DNA of 64,000 bases from positions 1 through 64,000 of the forward strand of contig NZ_RZNH01000025.1 of the NCBI RefSeq assembly GCF_013141825.1. Reading direction: 5' to 3'. Below are positions 47,461-57,598 of this stretch, in pieces. Source of the DNA: Marinifilum caeruleilacunae. GTDB taxonomy: Bacteria; Bacteroidota; Bacteroidia; Bacteroidales; Marinifilaceae. Both the position numbers and the translations under genes were made by a program. Position 1 is the stretch's first letter. Each line of letters opens with the position of its first letter. The notes beneath the pieces are model-generated. The model did not search any database. It saw only the letters and a program-made list of their open reading frames with translations, and was not told the origin of the DNA.

Positions 47461-49257
47461 TTAGGAAGAATATTGGAGTTGAATCAACTTTTTATACTGA
47501 CCACTGGAAATGGTCATCAACTGATCGTGAGTTCCTTGTTCAACAATTTTACCATTCTCTAAAACTACAATTTCATCGGCTTTTCGAATGGTTGATAAGC
47601 GGTGTGCAATTACAATTGAGGTTCGGCCAATCATCAGTTTTTCCAATGCTTCCTGCACGAGTTTTTCCGATTCTGAATCGAGTGAAGAAGTTGCTTCATC
47701 AAGAATTAGAATTTTAGGATCGTTTAAAATTGCCCTGGCAATGGCAATTCTTTGTCGCTGACCACCCGAAAGTTGTGTTCCGCGCTCTCCAACAATGGTA
47801 TCGAATTTTTCCGGGAAACGGTCGATAAATTCTAAGGCATTTGCTTTTTGAGCAGCCTCGTAAATATCTTCCTGGCTTGCATCTGGTTTTCCGTAAGCGA
47901 TATTTTCCCTAATACTTCCACCAAACAGGAAAATGTCCTGAGGTACCAAAGATATCTGGCTTCGCAAGGCCGAAAGGGAATAATCATGACTATCGAGTTC
48001 ACCGAAAAACAGACTGTTCTTTGGTGGACGATGCAAGAGTAGGAGCAAGGAGGCCAAGGTGCTTTTACCAGCACCACTATGTCCGACCAAAGCAACTAAC
48101 TGGTTGCTTTTAATTTCCAGGTTGATATCATTTAAAACCTTCTGCTCCAGTCGGGATGGATAAGCAAAGCTCAAGTTCCTCAAATGGATTTCACCATTCA
48201 TTCTATATTTTGGATCTAATTTCTGCAGTTCCTCAATTTCTTCGGGAACTTCATCGTAGATTTTGAACAGATCTTCGGTAGCACCAATGAACTTTTGGAT
48301 ATTGGTATACACATTGGCCAATCCGCTAATGGTTCCTCCAACAAAAACCGAGTAAATCACAAATGAAAACAGGTCTCCGGCAGCCATTTCGCCTGCTTGT
48401 AACAATCGTGAACCTTGCCACACCATTGCAGCAATAGCGCCAAATAATCCCAATATGATAAAAGAGGAAAATGCCCCACGATATTTACCGCGTGTCATGC
48501 CCAAATCGGCAATTTCCAAAGTCTTCTTTTTGTAACGCGAAATCTCCAGAAACTCATTGGTAAATGCCTTTACACTCTGTATGCCTTGTAGGGTTTCTTC
48601 TATAATGGTATTCGAATCGGCAACCTTGGTTTGCACTTCTTTAGAGAATTTTCGGATAAAACGACCAAAAAATCTTGCAGCTATCATGGTTGGAGGTAGG
48701 GTAATCAGCATAAAGGCAGTTAGTTTAATCGAGATTACTGCCAATAAGATAATTCCTCCTGTAATTACGATAATCTGGCGAATGAAATCAGCCAATGTAC
48801 TGGTCATTGTTTCCTGCAACTGAATAACATCTGCAGAAATTCGACTGTTAAGTTCGCCCACTCTTCTTTTTTCGAAAAACTGTAATGGCAACTTGATTAA
48901 ATGTCTGTAACTGGCCTGGCGCAAGGCAGCCAGAGATTTTTCAGTAACATTTACGAAGAGTATGATGCGAAAATAGGCGAAGGTAGCCTGCACAATCAAT
49001 ACAATTGCTATTAATATCACCGTTTGATTTAGACTTTGTCCGAGTGTAGTGGAATTGCCGGTATTCACAAGGTCGCCAAGCAGTTTTGGGAAAGCCAGGC
49101 TGGCCAAACTTGAGCCCAACAGGAAAAACATGCCTAAAAAATATTGCCCACGGTATGGTTTAATGTATTTATACAAACGCAAAGCGCTACTTATGCCGCT
49201 TCGGTTAATCTTTCCTTTCGGAACGTTAGAGGTATCGCTGCCATGTGATCTAGCCAT
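47461..49257 (-). CDS. ABC exporter, fused permease and ATPase (MsbA/MDR type)
   Basis: 598 residues: six-helix ABC_membrane domain (residues of about 30-320, including the coupling-helix region NTIIEETLQGIQSVKAFTNE) and a C-terminal ATPase with Walker A GHSGAGKST, Q-loop, signature LSGGQRQRIAIARAI, Walker B ILILDEATSSLD and H-loop IAHRLSTI. Half-transporter acting as a homodimer, exporting lipid or drug-like compounds. It stands alone; substrate unknown. Confidence 0.95.
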   Translation of the reverse strand: MARSHGSDTSNVPKGKINRSGISSALRLYKYIKPYRGQYFLGMFFLLGSSLASLAFPKLLGDLVNTGNSTTLGQSLNQTVILIAIVLIVQATFAYFRIILFVNVTEKSLAALRQASYRHLIKLPLQFFEKRRVGELNSRISADVIQLQETMTSTLADFIRQIIVITGGIILLAVISIKLTAFMLITLPPTMIAARFFGRFIRKFSKEVQTKVADSNTIIEETLQGIQSVKAFTNEFLEISRYKKKTLEIADLGMTRGKYRGAFSSFIILGLFGAIAAMVWQGSRLLQAGEMAAGDLFSFVIYSVFVGGTISGLANVYTNIQKFIGATEDLFKIYDEVPEEIEELQKLDPKYRMNGEIHLRNLSFAYPSRLEQKVLNDINLEIKSNQLVALVGHSGAGKSTLASLLLLLHRPPKNSLFFGELDSHDYSLSALRSQISLVPQDIFLFGGSIRENIAYGKPDASQEDIYEAAQKANALEFIDRFPEKFDTIVGERGTQLSGGQRQRIAIARAILNDPKILILDEATSSLDSESEKLVQEALEKLMIGRTSIVIAHRLSTIRKADEIVVLENGKIVEQGTHDQLMTISSGQYKKLIQLQYSS

Positions 49258-49404
49258 TCTTATTTTCTCGCTATTTGGTTTAATTCTTAATAATACACAA
49301 AATAGATGAGATAATGTTTAATTTTTATGCTTTACTTATTCAAACAACAGCTTGTTATTATGATGCAATTAAATAAGCTTTAAAAATGCTATGATAGCAT
49401 ACAA

Positions 49405-49430
49405 GAAAAGCCATCCCTTTCGAGATGGCC
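49405..49430 (-). terminator. Intrinsic terminator of the metallopeptidase gene
   Basis: GCCATC (49410-49415) and GATGGC (49424-49429) form a stem; read on the minus strand it is followed by TTTTC. It lies 43 bp beyond the stop of the 49473-51515 gene. The rest of 49258-49472 holds nothing else of note. Confidence 0.65.
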
Positions 49431-49472
49431 TTTGTGTATTTTGCCAATGGCTTATCGCCAAAAGCAATTATC

Positions 49473-51515
49473 TTATTTCAATTCTTTTAAAGCTTCTTTA
49501 GCAGCTTCCAATAATGGTTCAGCCGATAAATCATTACCAGTTGCTTCTACCATCCATTGGTTTGGCGTTAATCTACCTTGCTTAAAGATACGGTCTACTT
49601 CGGTAGGGAAGGTCTTTCCTTTTAAATGTTGCTCCAATTGGAATTCAATTACATTACCAAAAGCATAGTTCGATAAATACAACGGACTGTTCAACATGTG
49701 AGAATAAACCGCTAAAATTGGCTGGTCTTTCATACCATAAACAGGAGCGTAGAATTCATTCCAAACTGCTTTTGCAATATCCATGGTAGCATCGCGAAGT
49801 TCAGCGGCGCTTGCTTCAGGATTTGCATACAACCATCTCCACATGCGGATGTCAACCAATGAAACACCCATAATCTCGTATGCACTCCAGAAAAGATCCA
49901 ATTTCTTCAATGCATCTTTTTGTGGCGAATCATCATTTACATCCAATAGCATCATATCACGCTTTTGGAAAATAAATGCCAAAGCTTCGGTAAATGCCGT
50001 GTTCGGAACGCCGTTCATTACGAAATTGTCAACATCGTAAAGAGAAATGGTTTGCTCCACATTGTGACCAAATTCATGGATTGCAATGTTATAACCCTTG
50101 TAATCCATTCCTTTTGCACCAACTCTGGTACGCAAGTGAGCTTTTTGGCCTTTAGCTGCTCCACCCCAGGCATGACCTGATCCTCTTGCAGGATCAACCG
50201 CAATTCGATCTGCCAGCCACTGAGCTCTTTCCTTATCGTATCCTAATTTTACCAATAGGTTTGCCAAATCAGCTTCTAATGCCGCAGCATCAGGATATAA
50301 GCCTCTTGTTTGTGCATCCAGTTTCGATTCATCCATGCCACTACGAGCCTTGAATCCATCGTACCAAATATCGAATGGCTGTAACTTACGACCCAATCTC
50401 TTCTGAATCAGTTTACCTACTTTTTTGGTTTCTTCAGAACTTAGGAATGCAGAGAAAATCTTTTCGGTTGCTTCCGCTGATATCTCTTTGGCTCCATCAT
50501 ACTGTCTCTTAATAAAGGTATTCTGATCTGGATAGTAAGGATCAATTGCCTTATTCGCACGGAAATTATTCAGAATTTGCTGATATCTTTCGTTTGGTTC
50601 CGGAGTAGCATCTACAGCTTTACCAGCCTTGTAAACCACATTTGTGTATGGATCCCACTCAAAATCACCACTGTTGATTACCTTTTCAGGGATTTCCTGT
50701 GAAATGATTCTCTTCATCACCTGGTAAATCATTTTTTGCTTGTCTAAACCAACCTTTTTGTTGGCATAGTTCGCTTTAATTTCATCGCGCAAGTTCCAGT
50801 GAGAAAGCAATACTTTGTCTTCTGGAAAGTAGCGATTCCCTTTTTTATCCGTAAGGTGACCTACATAAATGTTATAGTCTGCGATGTATACATCAGAACC
50901 GGCCGCAGCAGTACCGGCAGCTTGCAGCAATTCCGAAGGAACTCTGGCAGTAAAATAATCTCCCAAACGTGCGTATGCCCACTCCTGGCGAGTCCAGTCT
51001 TTAGCATTTGCTTCCTTTTCAGCCAGGCTAAACGAAGGGAAATTCAGTGCAATTGTAAAAGCAATCTTGTTGTTGTAAAAGTCGTTCATCCAGTGAGAAC
51101 CTACACTATACGCTCCAAAAGCATTGTCGATTGGGTGCTGCTCGAAGGTATTCAAATGAACAGGTTCCAATAAGTCTAAAGTGATTTTGTTAAAGTGCCC
51201 GGTAATAATTTCAAGATTTCTCGAAATTTTATGGAACACCATCTCTTTTTCAGCCTTATCGGAGATATAGCTTTTCTTACAGAAGTTTGTAAAGTCTGCT
51301 TCTGTTCCATCGCTCAATCGCCAAAGGCTAGCAGCATGTTTTACACCTTTTTCAAGCAAGCTTTTATCCAAACAGTTTGCACTTAGCTCGTTAATGGTTG
51401 CTTTAATTGTTTCGGCAGTAATGTTGGATGTTTCTGCCTTCTTTTCTGCAATAACTTGATTAGTAGTTGATACTAAAGTTAAAAACGCAGCACAAAGAAT
51501 AAAAATTTTCTTCAT
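49473..51515 (-). CDS. Secreted zinc metallopeptidase (HExxH, M3-like gluzincin)
   Basis: 680 residues with a Sec signal (MKKIFILCAAFLTLVSTTNQ). The zinc motif is HEFGH (His480, Glu481, His484), and a third ligand candidate, Glu510 in FTEALAFIFQ, lies 26 residues after the second His, the spacing of M3-type gluzincins. The helical scaffold with long N-terminal region also fits M3/M32-type oligopeptidases. Probably a periplasmic peptidase digesting imported oligopeptides. The family assignment is from motif spacing and helical character; an M49-like or unclassified group is possible. Confidence 0.75.
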   Translation of the reverse strand: MKKIFILCAAFLTLVSTTNQVIAEKKAETSNITAETIKATINELSANCLDKSLLEKGVKHAASLWRLSDGTEADFTNFCKKSYISDKAEKEMVFHKISRNLEIITGHFNKITLDLLEPVHLNTFEQHPIDNAFGAYSVGSHWMNDFYNNKIAFTIALNFPSFSLAEKEANAKDWTRQEWAYARLGDYFTARVPSELLQAAGTAAAGSDVYIADYNIYVGHLTDKKGNRYFPEDKVLLSHWNLRDEIKANYANKKVGLDKQKMIYQVMKRIISQEIPEKVINSGDFEWDPYTNVVYKAGKAVDATPEPNERYQQILNNFRANKAIDPYYPDQNTFIKRQYDGAKEISAEATEKIFSAFLSSEETKKVGKLIQKRLGRKLQPFDIWYDGFKARSGMDESKLDAQTRGLYPDAAALEADLANLLVKLGYDKERAQWLADRIAVDPARGSGHAWGGAAKGQKAHLRTRVGAKGMDYKGYNIAIHEFGHNVEQTISLYDVDNFVMNGVPNTAFTEALAFIFQKRDMMLLDVNDDSPQKDALKKLDLFWSAYEIMGVSLVDIRMWRWLYANPEASAAELRDATMDIAKAVWNEFYAPVYGMKDQPILAVYSHMLNSPLYLSNYAFGNVIEFQLEQHLKGKTFPTEVDRIFKQGRLTPNQWMVEATGNDLSAEPLLEAAKEALKELK

Positions 51516-51649
51516 CTGATTAGGTTTGTTATCTAATTATTGAATATACAGGGCTAATATAGGCAATTGTACACCTGCAAACAATGAGCAATCTCATTTT
51601 AAAAGATGCTTAGAAGCAAAATAAAACACCGAATAAAATTGTCTATTCG

Positions 51650-51681
51650 TTTCACAGATTGGAATACATGTGTTATTTTTG
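51650..51681 (+). promoter_or_regulatory. Putative promoter of the YebC-family gene
   Basis: TTTC (51650-51653), a 20-bp spacer and an exact TATTTTTG box (51674-51681), 23 bp before the ATG. Confidence 0.55.
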
Positions 51682-51704
51682 CGAAAAAATTTTATACATA
51701 AATT

Positions 51705-52412
51705 ATGGGAAGAGCATTCGAATTTAGAAAAGCGCGTAAAATGAAGCGTTGGGATAAGATGGCCAAAGCCTTTACCCGAATCGGTAAAGATATTGTTATT
51801 GCAGTAAAAGAAGGTGGCCCTGATCCGTCAACAAATGCTCGTTTGCGTGCAGTTATTCAAAATGCTAAGGCAGCCAACATGCCTAAAGATAACGTTGAGC
51901 GTGCCATTAAAAAAGCTTCTTCTAAGGAGCAAAAAGATTTCAAAGAACTTGTTTACGAAGGATACGCGCCTCATGGAATTGCGATTCTTGTAGAAACAGC
52001 AACCGATAATCATACCAGAACAGTAGCCGACGTTCGTTCATATTTTAACAAATGCAAAGGTAGTTTAGGAACTGCTGGTAGTGTTGAATTCATGTTTGAG
52101 CGCAAGTGTCATTTCAAAATCGAAAATAAAGAATACGATATTGAAGAATTAGAATTCGAATTAATCGATCTTGGGGTGGAAGAAGTATTTGCAGAAGAAG
52201 ATGGTGTAATGCTTTACGGTGAATTTACCGATTTTGGTAAAATTCAGTCTTACCTGGAAGAAAATGACATGACAGTGATCTCTTCAGGTTTCGAAAGAAT
52301 TCCAATGGACACAAAAGAATTATCAGAAGAACAAGTTGCCGATGTTGAAAAATTATTGGAAAAACTTGAGGACAACGACGACGTACAAAACGTTTACCAT
52401 AATATGGCGTAA
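51705..52412 (+). CDS. YebC/PmpR family (TACO1-like) regulator
   Basis: 235 residues, standard length. It opens with MGRAFEFRKARKMKRWDKMA, the Bacteroidota form of the conserved YebC start, with FTRIGKDI, the NARLRAVIQNAKAANMPKDN block, and YEGYAPHGIAILVETATDN. This is the three-domain fold of YebC. Relatives act as transcription regulators (PmpR) or assist translation of proline-rich or mitochondrial proteins (TACO1, YebC2). Single-gene unit with its own promoter and a strong terminator. Confidence 0.95.
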   Translation: MGRAFEFRKARKMKRWDKMAKAFTRIGKDIVIAVKEGGPDPSTNARLRAVIQNAKAANMPKDNVERAIKKASSKEQKDFKELVYEGYAPHGIAILVETATDNHTRTVADVRSYFNKCKGSLGTAGSVEFMFERKCHFKIENKEYDIEELEFELIDLGVEEVFAEEDGVMLYGEFTDFGKIQSYLEENDMTVISSGFERIPMDTKELSEEQVADVEKLLEKLEDNDDVQNVYHNMA

Positions 52413-52443
52413 CAACACAAAGAATTTCATTCTTATTATACTT

Positions 52444-52474
52444 AACCCGGTTCAAACTTGAATCGGGTTTTTTA
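52444..52474 (+). terminator. Intrinsic terminator of the YebC-family gene
   Basis: AACCCGGTTCAA and TTGAATCGGGTT form a long stem with one G:T pair, followed by TTTTT, 31 bp after the stop. Confidence 0.85.
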
Positions 52475-52587
52475 TTGTCCTTTTTTGATAGCGGAATTGC
52501 AGATCTTTTTCAACTTTTTTCTCGATTCTAAAAGCCTGTAAATCTAGGGGGTGTAAGCCAATTGTTTGATCGTATGATAAATTACCT

Positions 52588-52617
52588 TTTGAGTGTTAAG
52601 AGTTTTTGTTATATTTA
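52588..52617 (+). promoter_or_regulatory. Putative promoter of the CoA-ester oxidation module
   Basis: TTTG (52588-52591), an 18-bp spacer and TATATTTA (52610-52617), one mismatch to TAnnTTTG; it ends 34 bp before the crotonase ATG. Confidence 0.4.
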
Positions 52618-52651
52618 GATATATAGATGAAAAAAAGTCTTACTCACACCT

Positions 52652-53425
52652 ATGATGTACAATTATCTAAAATTTGAAAAAAGAGATGAAATTGGAATTT
52701 TGTCTCTAGATCGTCCTAAAGCCTTAAATGCCTTAAATGAAGAGGTTTTTAAGGAGTTAACTTGCTTTTTGGAAAGCAATGATGTTGAAAATATTCGTGT
52801 ATTAATTATTACCGGCGAAGGAAAAGCCTTTATCGCTGGAGCTGATATCAAGGCAATGCAGGAATACTCTCCACAAAATGCCTACGATTTTTCTGAAACA
52901 GGCAAACGAGTATTCGATTTAATCGCGAATTTGGAAATTCCGGTTATCGCAGCCATTAACGGATTTGCCCTTGGGGGAGGGTTAGAACTGGCTTTAGCAT
53001 GTGATATTAGAGTAGCAAGTGAAAAAGCCCGTTTGGGATTGCCAGAAGTAAACCTTGGTTTGATTCCTGGTTTTAACGGAACACAACGCTTGCCGCGATT
53101 GGTAGGAGCTGGAAATGCCATGTATTTAATGATGCTCGGAGAAGGAATAACCGCACAGGAAGCTTATAACCTGGGAGTGGTTCAAAAGTTATCTGAACCA
53201 GAATTGGTACTGGAAGATTCGATTAAACTGGCTGGGAAAATTGCTGGGAAAAGTCCAAATGCTTTGCGTTTAGTAAAAGAAATGGTTCGTGAAGGATTAG
53301 AAATGGGCAGCAAAGATGCCGGAAAAATGGAATCGAAAGAATTTGGTCGATTATTTAAGGAAGATCAAAAAGAACGCGAAGAAGGTGTTAACGCCTTTTT
53401 GGAAAAGCGTCAGCCTAATTGGTAA
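52652..53425 (+). CDS. Enoyl-CoA hydratase (crotonase family)
   Basis: 257 residues. The start is the first of two adjacent ATGs (52652/52655). Conserved features: RPKALNALN, AFIAGADIKAM (first oxyanion loop), INGFALGGGLELALACDIRV (second oxyanion loop), and the catalytic-region EVNLGLIPGFNGTQRLPRLVG. The second acid/base Glu lies in the PEVNLGLIPG segment; crotonases have Glu at this site. It catalyses hydration of 2-enoyl-CoA to 3-hydroxyacyl-CoA. First gene of a beta-oxidation-type module that includes hydroxyacyl-CoA dehydrogenase, thiolase and acyl-CoA dehydrogenase. Confidence 0.93.
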   Translation: MMYNYLKFEKRDEIGILSLDRPKALNALNEEVFKELTCFLESNDVENIRVLIITGEGKAFIAGADIKAMQEYSPQNAYDFSETGKRVFDLIANLEIPVIAAINGFALGGGLELALACDIRVASEKARLGLPEVNLGLIPGFNGTQRLPRLVGAGNAMYLMMLGEGITAQEAYNLGVVQKLSEPELVLEDSIKLAGKIAGKSPNALRLVKEMVREGLEMGSKDAGKMESKEFGRLFKEDQKEREEGVNAFLEKRQPNW

Positions 53426-53561
53426 CATTCAATTTTAGCGGGGAAACTTATCGCATAAACTTGCGATTTGTAGGTTGTGATGATGGGTTTAAACAGTTAG
53501 CTCAATTGGGTGAATTATACCTTAAAATGATTAAGAAATTTAAATATAAAACAATAAACAA

Positions 53562-54890
53562 ATGGATTTAGTCCCTAAAATGAAAAACGTAAGTGTATTG
53601 GGTGCTGCTGGAAAAATGGGAAGCGGTATTCTGGTATTACTTTCATTCGAAATGGCCAAACTTAAAATAGGCCAAAAATCAAAAGAAGATTTTGTATTGA
53701 ACGCAATTGATGTATCACAGCCTGCATTAGTGAATTTGCTGGGCTATGTTAGATCCCAGTTGGAAAAACATGCCGAGAAAAACATCGTTGAATTAAGACA
53801 ATGGTACGCAGATAATGAAAACCTGGTGGATAATGAAGAGGTAATTCAACAGTTTGTGACAGATGTAATGGCGATGATTCAAACATCAACAAGAATTGAA
53901 ACTACATTTGAATCGAATCTAATTTTTGAGGCAATTAAAGAAGACAAAGCTCTTAAAGTGAAATTGTTCTCACTAATCAAACAAAATAATCCTGATGCAT
54001 GGTTCCTGACCAATACTTCTTCAATTCCAATTGGTGAAATTGAAAAGGAAGCTGGTTTGAACGGCGATATCGTTGGATACCATTTCTACAACCCACCGGT
54101 AATTCAAAAGTTACTTGAAATTATTAAGTGCGAAAATACGGGCGACGAATTAAACGATTTCTCGATTGCCCTGGCTAAGTCGATGAGGAAAATTATTGTT
54201 CCATCGAAAGATGTAGCAGGATTTATTGGCAACGGGCACTTTATGCGTGATGCCTTGTATGCTTTAAACCAGGCTGAAAAGCTTGCCGAAACAGAAGGAT
54301 GGGCAAAAGCTTTCTTCATGATCGATACAATTAGTAGAGACCTGTTGGTGCGCCCAATGGGAATTTTCCAGTTGATCGACTATGTAGGCGTTGATGTAAC
54401 CAAATTTATTTTGGAAAGTATGCAGCCTTCTTTCCCACAAGAAACACTTTCGCATGGTGTACTAAATCAGATGTTCGATAAGGATGTAAAAGGTGGACAG
54501 TATGCTGATGGATCGCAGAAAGATGGAGTGTTCAAATATCAGAAAGGAAGAATTACACATGTATATGATTTTGGCGCAGGAAAATATGTTTCTAAAGAAG
54601 ATATCGAAATGGATTGTGCAGCCAAATTAGGAGAACTGCCTACGCTTAAGATTTATTGGAAAACTGTAGTGCGCGATAAAAATAAGGCTGACTACTTGCA
54701 AAAGTTCTTTAAGGAATTGCATGCAATTGACAGTGTTGGGGCGAACCTTGCTGTTGCTTACGGACAAAATTCGAAAGCAATTGGTCAAATGCTTGTTGAT
54801 ACAGAAGTTGCAGCATCAGCAAATGATGTGAATACTGTATTGGAAACAGGATTTTTCCATGCTTATGGTCCGATTAACGATTATTTTTAA
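53562..54890 (+). CDS. 3-hydroxyacyl-CoA dehydrogenase family protein
   Basis: 442 residues from 53562; a second ATG at 53580 (MKNVSVLGAAGKMGSG) is closer to the Rossmann fold and may be the true start. The NAD loop is GAAGKMG rather than GxGxxG. LTNTSSIPIGEIEKEAG and GYHFYNPPVIQKLLEI are the conserved NTSxxP and HFxNP motifs of the family, and VAGFIGNGHFMRDAL the GF(I/V)xNR-type segment, here with Gly-Asn-Gly. The length exceeds the usual ~290, with extra C-terminal sequence. It should oxidise a 3-hydroxyacyl-CoA, though the changed motifs leave substrate choice open. Confidence 0.85.
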   Translation: MDLVPKMKNVSVLGAAGKMGSGILVLLSFEMAKLKIGQKSKEDFVLNAIDVSQPALVNLLGYVRSQLEKHAEKNIVELRQWYADNENLVDNEEVIQQFVTDVMAMIQTSTRIETTFESNLIFEAIKEDKALKVKLFSLIKQNNPDAWFLTNTSSIPIGEIEKEAGLNGDIVGYHFYNPPVIQKLLEIIKCENTGDELNDFSIALAKSMRKIIVPSKDVAGFIGNGHFMRDALYALNQAEKLAETEGWAKAFFMIDTISRDLLVRPMGIFQLIDYVGVDVTKFILESMQPSFPQETLSHGVLNQMFDKDVKGGQYADGSQKDGVFKYQKGRITHVYDFGAGKYVSKEDIEMDCAAKLGELPTLKIYWKTVVRDKNKADYLQKFFKELHAIDSVGANLAVAYGQNSKAIGQMLVDTEVAASANDVNTVLETGFFHAYGPINDYF

Positions 54891-55043
54891 AAGAGAGAAC
54901 TTCTCGCTTGTTGAAAAATGCTCATGCATTTGATTCATACAATCGAAAGTGATATCACTTAAACAACTAAACATTTAACAAATGGATTCGGGATCTGAGG
55001 ATTTTAAAGCGTTCTCTGTCTCAAATCTGATATCTAAAAAGAT

Positions 55044-56288
55044 ATGAAAGCTTTACGCAAAAAAGTATATATGGTAGCCGGTTACAATACAATTTCAATG
55101 GGAACCGGAAGAAAAGAGTTTCATCCAAAAAAGCCACGTCCAGATTTGGAACATTATATCAAGGAAGCTGGGCAGGAAACTTTAAAAATGATTGGTGGTG
55201 CTCAAAATGTAGATGAAGGAGTAATTGGAAACTTTATGGCATCTCGTTTTAACAAGCAGGCAAACCTGCCGGCATTTTTACCAATGATTGATGAAGGATT
55301 GAAACACAAACCTGCCATAAGTGTTGAAGGTGCTTGTGCATCGGGAGGTTTGGCTTTGGCAAGTGGAATTAAATCTGTTCTTGCCGAAACAGCTGATGTT
55401 GTATTGGTTGTTGGCTTCGAGGTACAGAATACCATGAAAGCTATGTACGGTGCCGATGTTTTAGCAGGAGCTGGATGGATGAAGACCAGGAAAGATGGTC
55501 ATGCCTACTTTTTCCCTGGAGTATTCAGTAATCGTGCTGGTGCATACTACGAAAAATTTGGTAGAGAAAAGACTCGTGAGGCCATGGCAAAATGGTATTG
55601 CAATGCTATTGAAAATGCTCGTTTATGCGAAACAGCTCAGGAGTTTCACAATAAAAATAAGGATTTGGAAAGCATGGCCAATATGCCTGTAAATCCAAAG
55701 AAATTTGTCGATCACCTGAATTATTCAGACTGTTCAAAAGTATCTGATGGAGCATCAGCAATTGCTATTGTTTCTGAAGAAGGGCTAAAGAAAGTTGGTA
55801 TCGATCCGAAAGATGCTGTTGAAGTGTTGGGAATTGGACAAGCTGCGGCTGATATTACCCAGGAACCGGAAAATATGACCAGTTTGACCACCATGAAGGC
55901 AGCTGCTGCTAAAGCTTTGGAAATGGCAGGAGTTGCTGTTGATCAGATTGGTACGGTTGAAGTTCACGACTGTTTCTCAATTGCAGGAATCATGGGTGCT
56001 GAAGCCATTGGTTTTGCCGAAGAGGGAAAAGGAGTTGACTTTGTACTGGAAGGTCATACATCACGCGAAGGTAAAGTTCCTTTTAATACCACTGGCGGAC
56101 TTATTGGTTGGGGACATCCAACAGGAGCAACCGGAGTTCACCAGGCAGTTACCGTTTGGGAACAGTTAACAGGTAATGCTGGTGAAGCACAAATTGAAAT
56201 GAAAGAAGACAGACCTTATGGTATGTCTGTAAATATGGGGGGAGATGATAAATCTCTTGTGGTTATTGTATACAAGAGAGGTGAGTAG
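55044..56288 (+). CDS. Thiolase-family acetyl-CoA acyltransferase (SCP-x-like)
   Basis: 414 residues. The nucleophile Cys98 lies in GACASGGLAL. VEVHDCFSIAGIMGAEAIG contains the (N/D)x(C)F region with His/Cys features of the SCP-x/thiolase-like branch, GGLIGWGHPTGATGVHQAV carries the GHPxGATG loop, and YGMSVNMGGDDKSLVVIVYK the end. It cleaves or forms 3-ketoacyl-CoA. It is more like the SCP-x-type thiolases than FadA. It follows the hydroxyacyl-CoA dehydrogenase gene by 153 bp. Confidence 0.88.
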   Translation: MKALRKKVYMVAGYNTISMGTGRKEFHPKKPRPDLEHYIKEAGQETLKMIGGAQNVDEGVIGNFMASRFNKQANLPAFLPMIDEGLKHKPAISVEGACASGGLALASGIKSVLAETADVVLVVGFEVQNTMKAMYGADVLAGAGWMKTRKDGHAYFFPGVFSNRAGAYYEKFGREKTREAMAKWYCNAIENARLCETAQEFHNKNKDLESMANMPVNPKKFVDHLNYSDCSKVSDGASAIAIVSEEGLKKVGIDPKDAVEVLGIGQAAADITQEPENMTSLTTMKAAAAKALEMAGVAVDQIGTVEVHDCFSIAGIMGAEAIGFAEEGKGVDFVLEGHTSREGKVPFNTTGGLIGWGHPTGATGVHQAVTVWEQLTGNAGEAQIEMKEDRPYGMSVNMGGDDKSLVVIVYKRGE

Positions 56289-56389
56289 GAATTAATTTGA
56301 ATAAAATGAAGTAGAATATAATGTAAATAGGCTAATGGTTGAATGCTAAAAGCTGTTAGCCTATTTTAACACACCTAAAAACAAACACT

Positions 56390-57529
56390 ATGAATTTTGA
56401 ATTCACCGAAGAACAATTGATGATTCGAGATGCAGCTCGTGATTTTGCTCAACGAGAGTTATTACCTGGAGTAATTGAGCGAGATGAGAAAGCGATATAT
56501 CCAACCGAACAGGTTAAAAAGCTTGGGGAACTTGGTTTCCTTGGAATGCTTGTAGGACTTGACTATGATGGTGGTGGAATGGATACCATTTCGTATGTAT
56601 TGGCCATGGAAGAAATTTCTAAAATCGATTCATCGGTTTCTGTAATTATGTCGGTGAATAATTCATTGGTTTGTTGGGGGGTAGAGAAGTTTGGTAACGA
56701 AGAACAAAAGCAAAAATACCTAAAGCCTATGGCTCGAGGAGAGAAAATTGGTGCTTTCCTTTTGTCGGAGCCAGAAGCCGGATCGGATGCAACTTCTCAA
56801 AGAACAACTGCCGTTGATATGGGGGATCATTACCTGCTGAATGGAACAAAAAACTGGATTACAAGTGGGAAATCGGCATCTACTTATATTGTAATTGCAC
56901 AAACCAAGCCGGAGCTGAAGCACAGGGGAATTAACGCACTGATTGTTGAAGCCGATTCGGAAGGAATATCGGTAGGACCGCATGAAAATAAAATGGGGAT
57001 GAGAGCTTCTGATACGCATTCAGTCATGTTCAACAATGTAAAAGTGCCCAAAGAGAATTTATTGGGAGAAGAAGGATTTGGTTTCAAATTCGCCATGAAA
57101 TCCCTCGAAGGAGGAAGAATCGGAATTGCATCCCAGGCATTGGGAATTGCATCGGGAGCCTACGAACTGGCGCTCAAATATGCCCAGGAAAGAAAAGCTT
57201 TCGGAAAAGAAATTATCAACCACCAGGCCATTGCATTTAAGCTAGCCGATATGGCAACAGAAATTGAAGCTGCTCGCTTCTTCTGCCTGAAAGCTGCGTG
57301 GTTGAAAGATCAGGGTAAACCTTATGGACATGCCAGTGCCATGGCAAAATTATATGCTGCAGAAACTGCAATGAAGGTAACGACAGAGGCCGTTCAAATT
57401 CATGGCGGATATGGTTATGTGAAAGAGTACCATGTTGAAAGGTTAATGCGTGATGCCAAATTAACGCAGATCTATGAAGGAACTTCAGAAATTCAAAAAA
57501 TTGTGATTTCGAGAGGTTTGGTGGATTAA
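56390..57529 (+). CDS. Acyl-CoA dehydrogenase (short-chain type)
   Basis: 379 residues, standard size. FTEEQLMIRDAARDFAQREL (N-terminal helices), AFLLSEPEAGSDATSQRTTA (FAD/substrate region), NGTKNWITSG, and the catalytic base Glu363 in YEGTSEIQKIVISR, the position used by short- and medium-chain enzymes. FAD-dependent oxidation of acyl-CoA to 2-enoyl-CoA with electrons passing to ETF. EtfB and EtfA are encoded directly downstream, so butyryl- or isobutyryl-CoA-like substrates are likely. Confidence 0.95.
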   Translation: MNFEFTEEQLMIRDAARDFAQRELLPGVIERDEKAIYPTEQVKKLGELGFLGMLVGLDYDGGGMDTISYVLAMEEISKIDSSVSVIMSVNNSLVCWGVEKFGNEEQKQKYLKPMARGEKIGAFLLSEPEAGSDATSQRTTAVDMGDHYLLNGTKNWITSGKSASTYIVIAQTKPELKHRGINALIVEADSEGISVGPHENKMGMRASDTHSVMFNNVKVPKENLLGEEGFGFKFAMKSLEGGRIGIASQALGIASGAYELALKYAQERKAFGKEIINHQAIAFKLADMATEIEAARFFCLKAAWLKDQGKPYGHASAMAKLYAAETAMKVTTEAVQIHGGYGYVKEYHVERLMRDAKLTQIYEGTSEIQKIVISRGLVD

Positions 57530-57598
57530 AAATTTGAAAAAATAAAAGAGAAAGGAATCTTCTATTTCTCTTATATCATATACAAAAAAACATCGCTT